From Chitinophagaceae bacterium (GTDB taxonomy: Bacteria > Bacteroidota > Bacteroidia > Chitinophagales > Chitinophagaceae), in assembly GCA_020437365.1 (NCBI GenBank), contig JAGQWM010000015.1, forward strand, positions 1 through 53,528: DNA of 53,528 nucleotides, in the 5' to 3' direction. The position numbers and the translations under genes are program-made. Within the stretch, counting starts at the first letter, position 1; each line of letters opens with the position of its first letter. Positions 16,558 through 25,038 of the stretch are shown here, piece after piece. The notes under the pieces are model-generated. The model ran no database searches and was not told the origin of the DNA. It saw only the letters and a program-made list of their open reading frames with translations.

Positions 16558-17436
16558 TTAAGGATGCGCCAAAAACCAGGCTTTTAATTCATCCATTGTG
16601 TTTTTGGTTTTTGTACCATCTGTCCACCAATCATGAAAGGTAAATGGGTACTTGATTATCTTTTGGTCAACGGAAAGTGAATTTAATTTGCCGGCCAAAC
16701 TTGTACTTTGTGCAATAGGAACAATCGGGTCTAATTCGCCATGGAAAAAAATTGTGGGTGGAGAAGTCGCTGTTGCCTGGTAGAAAGGACTACAGTCCTG
16801 GTACCGTTGTGTAGCTGTAGGCGTTGCAGGAAATAATGGCATGCCCAAATAAGGTTCAAGCAAAGGATTATAAATATTGAAATTATAATACGCCAGGTTG
16901 AAAAGATCGGTTGGCCCGGACAATGAACCAACAGCTTTTATTTGCCCTGCACCATTCCTGGTATAAGCGTAGCACAATGCCAAATGACCACCGGCACTAT
17001 GGCCGAGTATATAAATTTGTTGACCATTGTACACATAAGTAGAAGCTAATCTCGCTGCTACATGAAGTGCACTATCTACATCATCGAGCTGCATTTTATA
17101 GTTGTCAGATGAATTCAATGTGGTTCGGTAATTAATATTGGCCACCACAAAACCTCTTTGTTTTAATCCGTTCAATAGCCAGCTTAACTCGTTTTTATCG
17201 CCGGTAGCCCAGCCGCCGCCATGTATGACAATGGCCAATGAAGTGGCCGACGTCCGGTTGCCGGGAAGTCCAAGGTCAAATTTTTGCTGCCCATTACTGC
17301 CGTAGGGAATGTCTTTGATGGTCGTATCGACAATCGTTGGCGTTGGCGGCGGCGGTGGTGGATCAATGGATTCTGGTTGGCAACTGCTGGTATAAAAAAC
17401 AGTGGCAATAGCTATGTAAATAACTTGTTTTCTCAT
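16558..17436 (-). CDS. Lipoprotein alpha/beta hydrolase (carboxylesterase type)
   Basis: 292 residues. The N-terminus has a lipobox-like TSSC with Cys19, so a periplasmic or surface lipoprotein is likely, followed by a polyproline linker. The catalytic core has the oxyanion motif HGGGW (about 72-76), nucleophile Ser147 in GHSAGG, Asp236 in GELDPIVP and His268 in TFHDWW. This is the BD-FAE/hormone-sensitive-lipase pattern, acting on carboxylic esters such as acetyl or feruloyl decorations of polysaccharides; the substrate is not determinable. Last gene of a run gatC, ABC ATPase, cobalamin adenosyltransferase, hydrolase, 9 bases after its neighbour. Confidence 0.85.
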   Translation of the reverse strand: MRKQVIYIAIATVFYTSSCQPESIDPPPPPPTPTIVDTTIKDIPYGSNGQQKFDLGLPGNRTSATSLAIVIHGGGWATGDKNELSWLLNGLKQRGFVVANINYRTTLNSSDNYKMQLDDVDSALHVAARLASTYVYNGQQIYILGHSAGGHLALCYAYTRNGAGQIKAVGSLSGPTDLFNLAYYNFNIYNPLLEPYLGMPLFPATPTATQRYQDCSPFYQATATSPPTIFFHGELDPIVPIAQSTSLAGKLNSLSVDQKIIKYPFTFHDWWTDGTKTKNTMDELKAWFLAHP

Positions 17437-17445
17437 AAGAAAAAT

Positions 17446-18006
17446 TTATAAACGGGGCCGCCAAGGTATTTCAGCCACTTTCAAATAATGGCTACAATAC
17501 CTTGCCAGGGCAAATAAATAATCGCTCAGCCTGTTCAGGTATTGTATTATTAACGGTTCTACCGGCATTTTGTTTTCCTGCATAGCCACAATTATTCTTT
17601 CGGCCCTGCGACAAACACAACGAGCAATATGCGCAGAAGAAACAATGGGATGCCCGCCGGGCAAAATAAAGGATTTCATGGGCGGTAAATCTTTGTACAT
17701 ATTGTCAATTTCTTTTTCAAGAAAAATGATGTCTTCATTTTTTAAATCAGGTGTTTTTAATAAAGGTTCTTTATCCGGATCGCAGGCCAATGCAGCGCCA
17801 ATGGTAAACAAGCGGTCCTGGATTTCCTGCATTGTTTTTTTTGCTGCCGCTATTTCCAGTTGGTCATTGACATAACCGACCCATGAATTTAACTCATCTA
17901 CAGTGCCATACGCATCTATCCGCATATTTGCTTTGGATACTTTGGTGCCACCAATCAATGAAGTGGTTCCTTTATCTCCCGTTTTTGTATAAATTTTTAA
18001 AGCCAT
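17446..18006 (-). CDS. Cob(I)yrinic acid a,c-diamide adenosyltransferase, PduO type
   Basis: Transfers the adenosyl group of ATP to cob(I)alamin to make coenzyme B12. 186 residues forming the helical-bundle PduO fold. The N-terminal KIYTKTGDKGTTSLIGG is the ATP-binding signature; DELNSWVG (about 38-45) and RRAERI, with NRLSDYLFALAR near the C-terminus, complete the family pattern. ATG at 18006. No B12 riboswitch was recognised upstream. It sits 31 bases after the ABC ATPase gene and may be in its operon. Confidence 0.93.
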   Translation of the reverse strand: MALKIYTKTGDKGTTSLIGGTKVSKANMRIDAYGTVDELNSWVGYVNDQLEIAAAKKTMQEIQDRLFTIGAALACDPDKEPLLKTPDLKNEDIIFLEKEIDNMYKDLPPMKSFILPGGHPIVSSAHIARCVCRRAERIIVAMQENKMPVEPLIIQYLNRLSDYLFALARYCSHYLKVAEIPWRPRL

Positions 18007-18037
18007 GATGCTTTTATTTTAAAATCAGCAATCGGTT

Positions 18038-18748
18038 TTAGTCCGACGATGCCAACGCATTTTTTTTCTTTTCATCAGTTTCAATTTGACCATCGAGTAA
18101 CCGGATTACCCGATGTGCATGTAAGGCAATATCTTCTTCATGTGTGATGAGAATAACGGTATTGCCTTTTTCATGAATATTGTTAAATATTTCCATGATT
18201 TCTTTTGACGTAATGGAATCCAGGTTGCCGGTAGGTTCATCTGCCAGAATAATGGCCGGATCATTGACCAATGCCCTGGCGATGGCAACTCTTTGGCATT
18301 GGCCTCCCGAAAGTTCATTCGGCCTGTGCTGTGCCCGATCGGACAGACTTACCATTTCCAATAAGTGCATGGCTTTTTCTGTCCTGTTTTTTCGATTGAT
18401 GCCGGCATAAACTAAGGGCAATGCTACATTTTCCAAAGCCGTTAATCTGGGTAAAAGATTGAACTGCTGAAATACAAAACCAATTTCTTTATTACGCACA
18501 ACCGCCAATGCATTATCATCCATTTTACTTACATCCTGATTGTTCAGAATATATTTTCCGCCGGTAGGCGAATCCAAACAACCAATGATATTCATCAATG
18601 TACTCTTTCCCGAACCGGAAGGCCCCATCAATGCCAAATATTCATTGCGATAAACATCCAGTGAGAGGCCTTTCAGGACTTTCAACTCCTGTTTGCCCAT
18701 AAAGTAACTTTTCTCAATCTTATCGAGATGAATAATGCCTACCGCCAT
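18038..18748 (-). CDS. ABC transporter ATP-binding protein, MacB/LolD-like
   Basis: 236 residues. Walker [10 protein letters not shown] (about 42-50), Q-loop [18 protein letters not shown], signature [16 protein letters not shown], Walker B IILADEP with GNLD, and H-loop LITHE. The sequence is of the MacB type, whose partners are large mechanotransmission permeases that extrude lipoproteins, peptides or drugs from the periplasm. No permease or membrane-fusion gene adjoins it. It follows gatC with a single base between, which suggests co-transcription with this translation gene. Confidence 0.85.
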   Translation of the reverse strand: MAVGIIHLDKIEKSYFMGKQELKVLKGLSLDVYRNEYLALMGPSGSGKSTLMNIIGCLDSPTGGKYILNNQDVSKMDDNALAVVRNKEIGFVFQQFNLLPRLTALENVALPLVYAGINRKNRTEKAMHLLEMVSLSDRAQHRPNELSGGQCQRVAIARALVNDPAIILADEPTGNLDSITSKEIMEIFNNIHEKGNTVILITHEEDIALHAHRVIRLLDGQIETDEKKKNALASSD

Positions 18749-18749
18749 T

Positions 18750-19040
18750 CTATGGATTTAAAACTTTGGGAACTTTAAAAAATGTTTCATCGTGTAATGG
18801 TGCGTTTTGCAATCCTGCTGCCCGGTCAATCGATTTTTCCACTTCATCTTCACGCAGCACTGATACGGCATCGCCCATATATGTAATTGGCGAAATGCCT
18901 TCGAGGTTCAATTCATTGAGTTTTTCCACAAATTGAATCATTCGTTGCAAATCATTTTTAATGTCTTCTTTTTCTTTGTCAGAAAAACGCAGCTTTGAAA
19001 GCTGGGATAATTTTTCAATTAACGCATCATTGACTTCCAT
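18750..19040 (-). CDS. gatC: Glu-tRNA(Gln)/Asp-tRNA(Asn) amidotransferase subunit C
   Basis: 96 residues from the ATG at 19040. GatC is a small belt-like protein wrapped around GatA and GatB that stabilises the complex. [19 protein letters not shown] and the C-terminal segment [10 protein letters not shown] followed by [15 protein letters not shown] are family hallmarks. The frame extends further upstream to 19106, but those residues are unlike GatC and a promoter-like box lies there. ATG follows TATCTTTG by four bases. Confidence 0.95.
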   Translation of the reverse strand: MEVNDALIEKLSQLSKLRFSDKEKEDIKNDLQRMIQFVEKLNELNLEGISPITYMGDAVSVLREDEVEKSIDRAAGLQNAPLHDETFFKVPKVLNP

Positions 19041-19044
19041 GCTA

Positions 19045-19052
19045 CAAAGATA
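19045..19052 (-). promoter_or_regulatory. -7 promoter element four bases before gatC
   Basis: Minus strand TATCTTTG, then TAGC, then the gatC ATG. This is the same arrangement as at pheT. No good TTTG is seen at the -33 distance, so confidence is moderate. Confidence 0.4.
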
Positions 19053-19142
19053 ACCAGAACCCGACAGTCTGCAGAACCGGGTATAAGGACTTCCATTTTT
19101 ACACACTAGTTTACAAGTTCAATTTATTAACTTCGGCACTTT

Positions 19143-20177
19143 ATGAAGCAGACAAAAAATATGAATCCGGGCCATCAAGAGATAGTGATGAGTGGCATTC
19201 GTCCGACCGGTTTTTTGCATATCGGAAATTATTTTGGTGCGCTGAAGAATTATATCAAAATGCAAGATGAGTATGAATGTTTTTTTATGATTGCCGACTT
19301 GCATTCGCTGACGACGCATCCCGATACAAAAGATTTGAAACCGAATGTACATCGGGTTGTTTCGGAACATATTGCTTGCGGCCTCGACCCGGAAAAAGTG
19401 GCATTATATTGTCAAAGTCATGTGCCACAGACTGCTGAATTATATCTCTACCTGAATATGTTGGCCTATAAAGGGGAACTGGAAAAAACGCCGACTTTTA
19501 AAGATAAAGTACGCTTACAACCCGAGAATGTGAATGCCGGTTTGTTGACCTATCCGGTGCTGCAAGCCGCCGATATTATTTTGCACAGGGCAGTGGCTGT
19601 GCCGGTAGGAAAAGACCAGGAGCAACACCTTGAAATGGCTCGCAATTTTGTGAAAAGATTCAACCATCGCTATGGTGAAGTGTTTCCAGAACCACAGGCG
19701 TTTAATTTTGCCAATGCGTTGGTGAAAGTGCCAAGCCTCGATGGCAAAGGGAAAATGAGTAAAAGTGAAAACCAATTGGCAACGATATATCTCTCCGATG
19801 ATGATGATTTGATTCGCAAAAAAATTAAAAAAGCAAAAACTGATAGCGGCCCTACTGAACAAAATGCACCAAAGCCGGATTATATCGAGAACATTTTCAA
19901 TTTGATGAAACTGGTGAGCTCAGAGGAAGTAGTTGCAAATTTTGAATCGGCATACAGGGATTGCACGATACGCTATGGCGATTTGAAAAAACAATTGGGA
20001 GAAGATATGGTTCAGTTTGTACGTCCTATACGAGAAAAAGCGGAAGCCATTCGCCAGGATGAAAAATACCTGAAAGAAGTTCTTGCAATGGGAGCCGAAA
20101 AAGCGGTAAAAAGTGCTGCTGCTACTATGAAAATCGTTCGTGAAGTCATGGGGCTGAATTATTTCCCCGAAAAATAA
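19143..20177 (+). CDS. trpS: Tryptophan-tRNA ligase
   Basis: Class I aminoacyl-tRNA synthetase charging tRNA-Trp. 344 residues, normal length. The HIGH-type motif is HIGN at 26-29 after SGIRPTGFL, and KMSKS is intact at about 204-208. PVGKDQEQHLE, the class-specific recognition segment, lies between. A second ATG at codon 7 could be the start; the first is used. Divergent from gatC with about 100 bases between them. Confidence 0.96.
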   Translation: MKQTKNMNPGHQEIVMSGIRPTGFLHIGNYFGALKNYIKMQDEYECFFMIADLHSLTTHPDTKDLKPNVHRVVSEHIACGLDPEKVALYCQSHVPQTAELYLYLNMLAYKGELEKTPTFKDKVRLQPENVNAGLLTYPVLQAADIILHRAVAVPVGKDQEQHLEMARNFVKRFNHRYGEVFPEPQAFNFANALVKVPSLDGKGKMSKSENQLATIYLSDDDDLIRKKIKKAKTDSGPTEQNAPKPDYIENIFNLMKLVSSEEVVANFESAYRDCTIRYGDLKKQLGEDMVQFVRPIREKAEAIRQDEKYLKEVLAMGAEKAVKSAAATMKIVREVMGLNYFPEK

Positions 20178-20276
20178 CTATCAAAAGAACTAAATTTTTT
20201 CTTTATAGAGAATTCGATATTTTTATCGCCGCTTCAATTATCAAAATTTTAAAAACTCCCTCCCGGGAAATGGGAA

Positions 20277-20912
20277 ATGGCTAAATCGAAAAAACCTAAA
20301 CACATTGCAATTGCCGGCAATATTGGTGCCGGAAAAACGACATTAACAGAAATGCTGAGTAAGCATTATAAATGGATTCCCAATTTTGAAGATGTGGACC
20401 ATAATCCATACCTGATGGATTTTTATGAAGACATGCCTCGCTGGAGTTTCAACCTGCAAATTTATTTTTTGAATAGCCGTTTGCAACAATTAGTGGATAT
20501 ACAAAAAGGAACGGAAACTGTTATTCAGGATAGAACCATTTATGAAGATGCCAATATTTTTGCCCCCAATTTGCATGAAATGGGTTTAATGAGTAAAAGA
20601 GATTTTGATAATTATTTTCAGTTTTTTCAAACCTTAAAAACATTGGTTCAGCCACCCGACCTTTTAATTTATCTGAACGCATCGGTACCTACGTTGGTCG
20701 GACAAATTCAAAAAAGAGGTAGAGAATATGAAGAAAATATTCGACTGGATTATTTGAAAAAACTAAATGTTTATTACAACAAATGGATTGAAACGTACAA
20801 AGAAGGAAAGTTGTTGATTATTGATGTTGATAATAACAAATTTGCAGAAAATGATGAAGACTTTGGTGCTATCATTCAAAAAGTAGATGCTGAACTTTAC
20901 GGCTTATTTTAA
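20277..20912 (+). CDS. Deoxynucleoside kinase family protein
   Basis: 211 residues. P-loop GNIGAGKTT (about 14-22), the EDVDHNPYL substrate segment near residue 35, and the DRT of QDRTIYED (about 83-90), which corresponds to the DRS motif of deoxyguanosine, deoxyadenosine and deoxycytidine kinases. The lid is arginine-rich (QKRGREYEENIRLDYL). It phosphorylates salvaged deoxynucleosides; which base is preferred cannot be read. ATG at 20277. Its stop overlaps the convergent DUF922-like gene by four bases. Confidence 0.9.
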   Translation: MAKSKKPKHIAIAGNIGAGKTTLTEMLSKHYKWIPNFEDVDHNPYLMDFYEDMPRWSFNLQIYFLNSRLQQLVDIQKGTETVIQDRTIYEDANIFAPNLHEMGLMSKRDFDNYFQFFQTLKTLVQPPDLLIYLNASVPTLVGQIQKRGREYEENIRLDYLKKLNVYYNKWIETYKEGKLLIIDVDNNKFAENDEDFGAIIQKVDAELYGLF

Positions 20913-21451
20913 TAATCGCTATAGGCTGCGTATTGCTCCAATAATAGTTTAATTTTTGCTATCCATTCGGCTTGTTTTTTTTCGTTGATGCTGTGATTGG
21001 TTTCTTTATCGTACTGATCTTGCATCGCCGATTTTTCACGAATGATTTTATCATAAATATCATCGAGTCCTTGTTTTGATTTTCTGCCTTCGTATTTATA
21101 CTCACTCATCTCTTTGTACAATTTTCTGGCAAAAATTTCTGCAATATCAAAATGGCCTTGTTCGTGGCTTAAGATGTAAGGTGTTTTATGCCGGCCCCAG
21201 CTTCGGGTAGCCGAAAAATATGATTTGATTTTATAGGACATTTTATCCTGGTAAAAATCATAGCTGATAACGAGATAGGTGGAAGTAGATGCAGCGGCAT
21301 CACTGAACTGATTAGGCTGGCCTTTATAATCGGCCCAGGTCAATTTTTTTTGTGCATCCCATTTCAAAAGCACTTCATTTTTACTTTGCGCTGCTATATT
21401 ATTTTGCGCAGCGAAACAAAAAGAAATAAGGATGTAGAACAATAATTTCAT
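20909..21451 (-). CDS. DUF922-like secreted protein with HExxH motif
   Basis: 180 residues. Signal peptide of about 21 residues ending before AQSK. The mature part contains KLTWADYKG near the start and HEQGH at 96-100, preceded by TPYILS and followed by DIAEIFARKLYKEM, which is the DUF922 pattern. HExxH is the zinc-binding helix of many metalloproteases, so a small periplasmic protease is possible but unproven. The C-terminal 60 residues are charged and helical. Monocistronic and convergent with the deoxynucleoside kinase gene. Confidence 0.8.
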   Translation of the reverse strand: MKLLFYILISFCFAAQNNIAAQSKNEVLLKWDAQKKLTWADYKGQPNQFSDAAASTSTYLVISYDFYQDKMSYKIKSYFSATRSWGRHKTPYILSHEQGHFDIAEIFARKLYKEMSEYKYEGRKSKQGLDDIYDKIIREKSAMQDQYDKETNHSINEKKQAEWIAKIKLLLEQYAAYSDY

Positions 21452-21521
21452 ATTTCAATACAACGTAAAGTAGGGTTGAAAATTTTAATGGCTGCATGCA
21501 GTCACGTTAAATAAAAATAAA

Positions 21522-21550
21522 AATCCCCGGTCTTTTGGTAGTCCGGGGAT
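21522..21550 (-). terminator. Intrinsic terminator after pckA
   Basis: 8-bp stem ATCCCCGG/CCGGGGAT (21523-21530 with 21543-21550) and a 12-base loop. On the minus strand a long T-rich tail follows, so it terminates pckA. Confidence 0.85.
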
Positions 21551-21580
21551 AGATGTAAAACCGTCCTCTTTATAAAATCA

Positions 21581-23185
21581 TCAGGCTTTGGGTGCCGCAT
21601 CTAGTACTTCCTGCGATACACCGTCAGCATATTGTTCAAAATTTTTGACAAACATTCCGGCGAGGTATTTCGATTTTTTGGTAAAAGCTTCTTTATCGCT
21701 CCATGTATTGATAGGGTTTAAAACTTCATCCGGTACATTCGGGCAAGAAGTCGGAATATGAAAACCGAAAATCGGGTCTATTTCGTAAGACACATTATCG
21801 AGTTGGCCTTCAAGAGCAGCGGTAATCATGGCCCGGGTATATTTTAATTTCATTCTGCTGCCGGTACCATATTCGCCACCGGTCCAACCGGTATTGACCA
21901 TCCACACATGTACATTGTGCTTTTGCATTTTTTCGCCCAGCATTTTAGCATATTGACCGGGATGCAAAGGAATAAACGGTGCACCAAAACAAGCACTAAA
22001 TGTAGGTTTGGGTTCGGTAATACCAGTTTCTGTTCCTGCTACTTTAGCTGTATAACCCGAAATAAACTGGTACATAGCTTGTCCGGGGCTCAATTTTGAA
22101 ATAGGAGGCAATACGCCAAATGCATCACAAGTAAGAATGAAAATATTTTTTGGCAACCCACCTATTGAAGGGATTTGCGCATTGCTGATAAATTCTATGG
22201 GATAAGAAACCCTTGTGTTTTCAGTGATGGTAGCATCATCGAAATTTATTTTATTGGTTCCTTCAAAAAATTTTGTGTTTTCGACCAAAGCGCCGGGGCG
22301 AATGGCGTTATAAATTTCGGGTTCTTTTTCGGCACTCAGATTAATCGCTTTGGCATAGCAGCCGCCTTCAAAATTGAAAATGTTATCATCCGTCCAGGCA
22401 TGTTCATCATCGCCGATGAGTTGGCGATTGGGGTCGGCACTGAGGGTTGTTTTACCGGTGCCACTCAATCCAAAAAAGATGGCTGTATCACCGTCTTTTC
22501 CCATATTGGCACTGCAATGCATACTCAAAACTTTTTTCTCTAATGGCAGCACATAATTGAGGATACTGAAAATACCTTTTTTGATTTCGCCGGTATAGCC
22601 CGTGCCGGCAATCAGTATCATTTTTCTTTTGAAAGAAATAACAGCCGCATTTTCTTGCCTTACGCCACATTCTTTGGCATCCAGAAAAAGATTGGGCAGG
22701 GAAAAAACATGCCAATCGGGTTTGAAATTTTCAAGTTCTTCCTCTTTTGGACGTAGAAACATATTGTAAGCAAAAAGATTGTTCCAGGGCTTTTCATTGA
22801 TAACCCTGACATTCAATTGATACCGCGGATCGGCGCAAGCCACACAATCCCGTACCCAAAACTCATCGAGATTTTCCAAAAACGTCATCGACTTTTTATA
22901 AATAATGTCGAAATATTTGGTATCGATGGGCATATTAATTTCATTCCAGTTTACGGTATCGGCAGTTACTTCATCTTTTACAATGAATCTGTCTTTTGGA
23001 GAACGCCCTGTAAATGCTCCGGTATTAATGACTAAAGCACCGGTATCGCTCAGTTCACCTTCATTCATGCGTAAGGTTTCTTGTACGAGCTCCTCCGGTG
23101 ATGATTGATAATGAATTGATTCTGTACTTTTTAGTCCTAAATCGAGGAGTGTCTTTACGGGGATGGCAAAGATAGGTGCAGACAT
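21581..23185 (-). CDS. pckA: Phosphoenolpyruvate carboxykinase (ATP)
   Basis: Interconverts oxaloacetate plus ATP with phosphoenolpyruvate, CO2 and ADP at the entry to gluconeogenesis. 534 residues from the ATG at 23185; the upstream extension in frame is not family-like. The kinase-1a loop GLSGTGKT near residue 240 is followed by SADPNR, and kinase-2 is IGDDEHAW. Also seen are NTGAFTGRSPKDRF near the N-terminus and the C-terminal GGEYGTGSRMKLKYTRAM. A consensus promoter and a strong terminator frame it as a single-gene unit. Confidence 0.97.
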   Translation of the reverse strand: MSAPIFAIPVKTLLDLGLKSTESIHYQSSPEELVQETLRMNEGELSDTGALVINTGAFTGRSPKDRFIVKDEVTADTVNWNEINMPIDTKYFDIIYKKSMTFLENLDEFWVRDCVACADPRYQLNVRVINEKPWNNLFAYNMFLRPKEEELENFKPDWHVFSLPNLFLDAKECGVRQENAAVISFKRKMILIAGTGYTGEIKKGIFSILNYVLPLEKKVLSMHCSANMGKDGDTAIFFGLSGTGKTTLSADPNRQLIGDDEHAWTDDNIFNFEGGCYAKAINLSAEKEPEIYNAIRPGALVENTKFFEGTNKINFDDATITENTRVSYPIEFISNAQIPSIGGLPKNIFILTCDAFGVLPPISKLSPGQAMYQFISGYTAKVAGTETGITEPKPTFSACFGAPFIPLHPGQYAKMLGEKMQKHNVHVWMVNTGWTGGEYGTGSRMKLKYTRAMITAALEGQLDNVSYEIDPIFGFHIPTSCPNVPDEVLNPINTWSDKEAFTKKSKYLAGMFVKNFEQYADGVSQEVLDAAPKA

Positions 23186-23212
23186 AGAGGCAAAAATTAT
23201 TTGATGATGGGA

Positions 23213-23245
23213 CAAAGGTAAAGGAGTATTGCCGTTAAAAACAAA
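23213..23245 (-). promoter_or_regulatory. Promoter of pckA
   Basis: Minus strand TTTG (23242-23245), 21 bases, then TACCTTTG (23213-23220): full match to the Bacteroidota consensus. The leader to the ATG at 23185 is about 20 bases. Confidence 0.6.
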
Positions 23246-23393
23246 CAAATGTTAGCCACAACAAGAAGTTTTATGAAAAAATATAATTTCCGGTTGTTTT
23301 TTTATTACCAGATAAGATTTTTGCACGTTTATAAAGAAAGATGTTTGAAAATTTTATTTGCTTATTAACTTTAGCCCTTCTTGAACAATCTTT

Positions 23394-23424
23394 TTTGAAC
23401 AAATTTTTTCACCAAATAACCTTG
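23394..23424 (+). promoter_or_regulatory. Possible promoter of the aminopeptidase P gene
   Basis: TTTG at 23394-23397, 19 bases, then TAACCTTG at 23417-23424 (one mismatch to TAnnTTTG), four bases, then the ATG at 23429. Spacing to the start codon equals that at pheT and gatC. Confidence 0.35.
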
Positions 23425-23428
23425 TAAT

Positions 23429-24718
23429 ATGAAATATTTACCTCTTGATTCTGCCATTTTTGTAAAAAACAGGGAGCGGTTCACACGGAAAATGAAATCT
23501 CATTCGATTGCCATTTTTGTCAGCAATGATGAAGTGTCGAGCAATGGCGATGCCATTTATAATTTTGAACAAAACAGCGATTTATTCTGGCTCAGCGGCA
23601 TTACGCAGGAAGATAGTATGGTCGTTTTATTTCCCGATCATCCCGATCCAAAATACCGTGAAGTATTGGTATTGGTACGTCCCAACGAATTGAAAGAAAA
23701 ATGGGATGGCAAAAGATTGAGAATTGAAGAAGCGCAAAAAATCAGCGGCATCAATACAATCGTGTGGCTCGACAGCCTCGATGGATTATTGCAAACCTGG
23801 ATTCACCTGGCCGATAATATTTACCTCGATAGCAACGAAAATGACCGCAAAGCCAATTTGCTTCGTACCCGGGAGTACCGCTTTATTGACGAAATGAGAA
23901 GCCGTTTTCCGCTTCATCATTATTTCCGGGCAGCAAAAATTCTGAAAGAATTGCGAGGCATTAAAACTGCACTTGAAGTTGAGGTTATTCAAAAAGCGAT
24001 TGACATCACGGAAAATACATTTCGTAGTTTATTGAAATTCATTAAACCCGGTGTAATGGAATATGAAATTGAAGCTGAAATATTTCATTCTTTTTTGAGC
24101 CAACGGGCAACCGGGCCGGCGTATAATAGCATTGTAGCCAGTGGTGATAGGGCAAGGACATTACACTACGTCAGTAATAACCAGGAATGTAAAGACGGCG
24201 AATTAATCCTGATGGATTTTGGTGCCAAATATGGCGGATACTGTGCCGACTTAACCCGCACCATTCCCGTCAACGGAAAATTTGGCCGCAGGCAAAAAAG
24301 AGTGTACAACACTTGTTTGCATTTGCATAATTATGCCAAAAGTATTTTGAAACCCGGCATTACGGTAGAAAAATATACCGAAATGGTGGGTGAAGAAGCA
24401 ACAAAACAATTCCTGAAAATAGGATTGCTGCGCAAATCGCAAGTGAAAAATGAAGACCCCGAAAACAGGGCATACCGCAAATATTTATACCACGGTATTT
24501 CTCACCACATGGGCATAGATGTACATGATTTGGGAACAAGAACTGAACCCATAAAACCGGGTATGGTATTTACTGTAGAACCGGGCATTTATATTGAAGA
24601 AGAACAAATGGGCATTCGTATTGAAAATAATTTTTGGATAACCCGCAATGGAAATAAAGACCTAATGAAAAATATTCCCATTACTGCAGAAGATATTGAA
24701 GCGCTGATGAAGGAATAG
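23429..24718 (+). CDS. Xaa-Pro aminopeptidase (aminopeptidase P, family M24B)
   Basis: Removes an N-terminal residue that precedes proline. 429 residues: an N-terminal creatinase-like AMP_N domain (about 1-140) and the pita-bread catalytic domain. Dimetal ligands are visible: Asp in LILMDFGAK, Asp in CADLTRTIP, His in GISHHMG, Glu in VFTVEPG and Glu in GIRIENN. Catalytic His occurs in HYVSNN and DVHD. No signal peptide, so cytoplasmic. It is followed 35 bases later by the AbiEii cassette on the same strand. Confidence 0.93.
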   Translation: MKYLPLDSAIFVKNRERFTRKMKSHSIAIFVSNDEVSSNGDAIYNFEQNSDLFWLSGITQEDSMVVLFPDHPDPKYREVLVLVRPNELKEKWDGKRLRIEEAQKISGINTIVWLDSLDGLLQTWIHLADNIYLDSNENDRKANLLRTREYRFIDEMRSRFPLHHYFRAAKILKELRGIKTALEVEVIQKAIDITENTFRSLLKFIKPGVMEYEIEAEIFHSFLSQRATGPAYNSIVASGDRARTLHYVSNNQECKDGELILMDFGAKYGGYCADLTRTIPVNGKFGRRQKRVYNTCLHLHNYAKSILKPGITVEKYTEMVGEEATKQFLKIGLLRKSQVKNEDPENRAYRKYLYHGISHHMGIDVHDLGTRTEPIKPGMVFTVEPGIYIEEEQMGIRIENNFWITRNGNKDLMKNIPITAEDIEALMKE

Positions 24719-24741
24719 TGGGGCAAAAGGCAAAAATTGGG

Positions 24742-24749
24742 TATCTTTA
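24742..24749 (+). promoter_or_regulatory. Possible -7 element of the AbiEii cassette
   Basis: TATCTTTA (one mismatch to TAnnTTTG) lies four bases before the ATG at 24754. No TTTG at -33 is evident. Confidence 0.25.
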
Positions 24750-24753
24750 AAGT

Positions 24754-25038
24754 ATGGAAAATAGCCCTGAACTAAAGGCTTTGATTCGAAAAAATGCTCA
24801 TCTTTTTTGGTATTCTAAGGACTCGGAAAAAGAAAATTTACCTTTGTCCGTAGTGTTAGAGTTTTTTATCAATTATGCTGACAAAGAAGATATAAAGAGC
24901 TTATTTAACATTGTAGGAATAAAAAATGCTGCTGCTATTTTTTTTGAACAAGTAAATAAGTCTGAAAGAGCGGCTAATAATTATGATGCAATAACCAGAA
25001 ATTATTTCAGCCTTTATTTTAACAAATATGCATCTTGA
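24754..25038 (+). CDS. Small partner protein (putative antitoxin) of AbiEii-type nucleotidyltransferase
   Basis: 94 residues, mostly helical, no signal peptide. The core LFWYSKDSEKENLPLSVVLE followed by FFINYADKEDIKSLFNIVG resembles the LFW...VVExxLxYGDxED pattern of small proteins (DUF6922-like) that precede AbiEii-type nucleotidyltransferase genes in Bacteroidota. It lacks a recognisable helix-turn-helix of the classical AbiEi antitoxin. Its end overlaps the nucleotidyltransferase start by 11 bases, so the two are almost surely translated together. Composition is AT-rich: in 24901-24960 I count 14 G or C in 60 bases. An antitoxin role is inferred from gene order only. Confidence 0.7.
   Translation: MENSPELKALIRKNAHLFWYSKDSEKENLPLSVVLEFFINYADKEDIKSLFNIVGIKNAAAIFFEQVNKSERAANNYDAITRNYFSLYFNKYAS

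Noticed and set aside
18007..18037. B12 riboswitch ahead of the cobalamin adenosyltransferase gene
   Set aside because: Only 31 bases separate it from the upstream gene and no B12-box sequence is visible.
23186..23248. Longer pckA start at 23248
   Set aside because: The extension would include the consensus promoter, and homology begins at the ATG at 23185.
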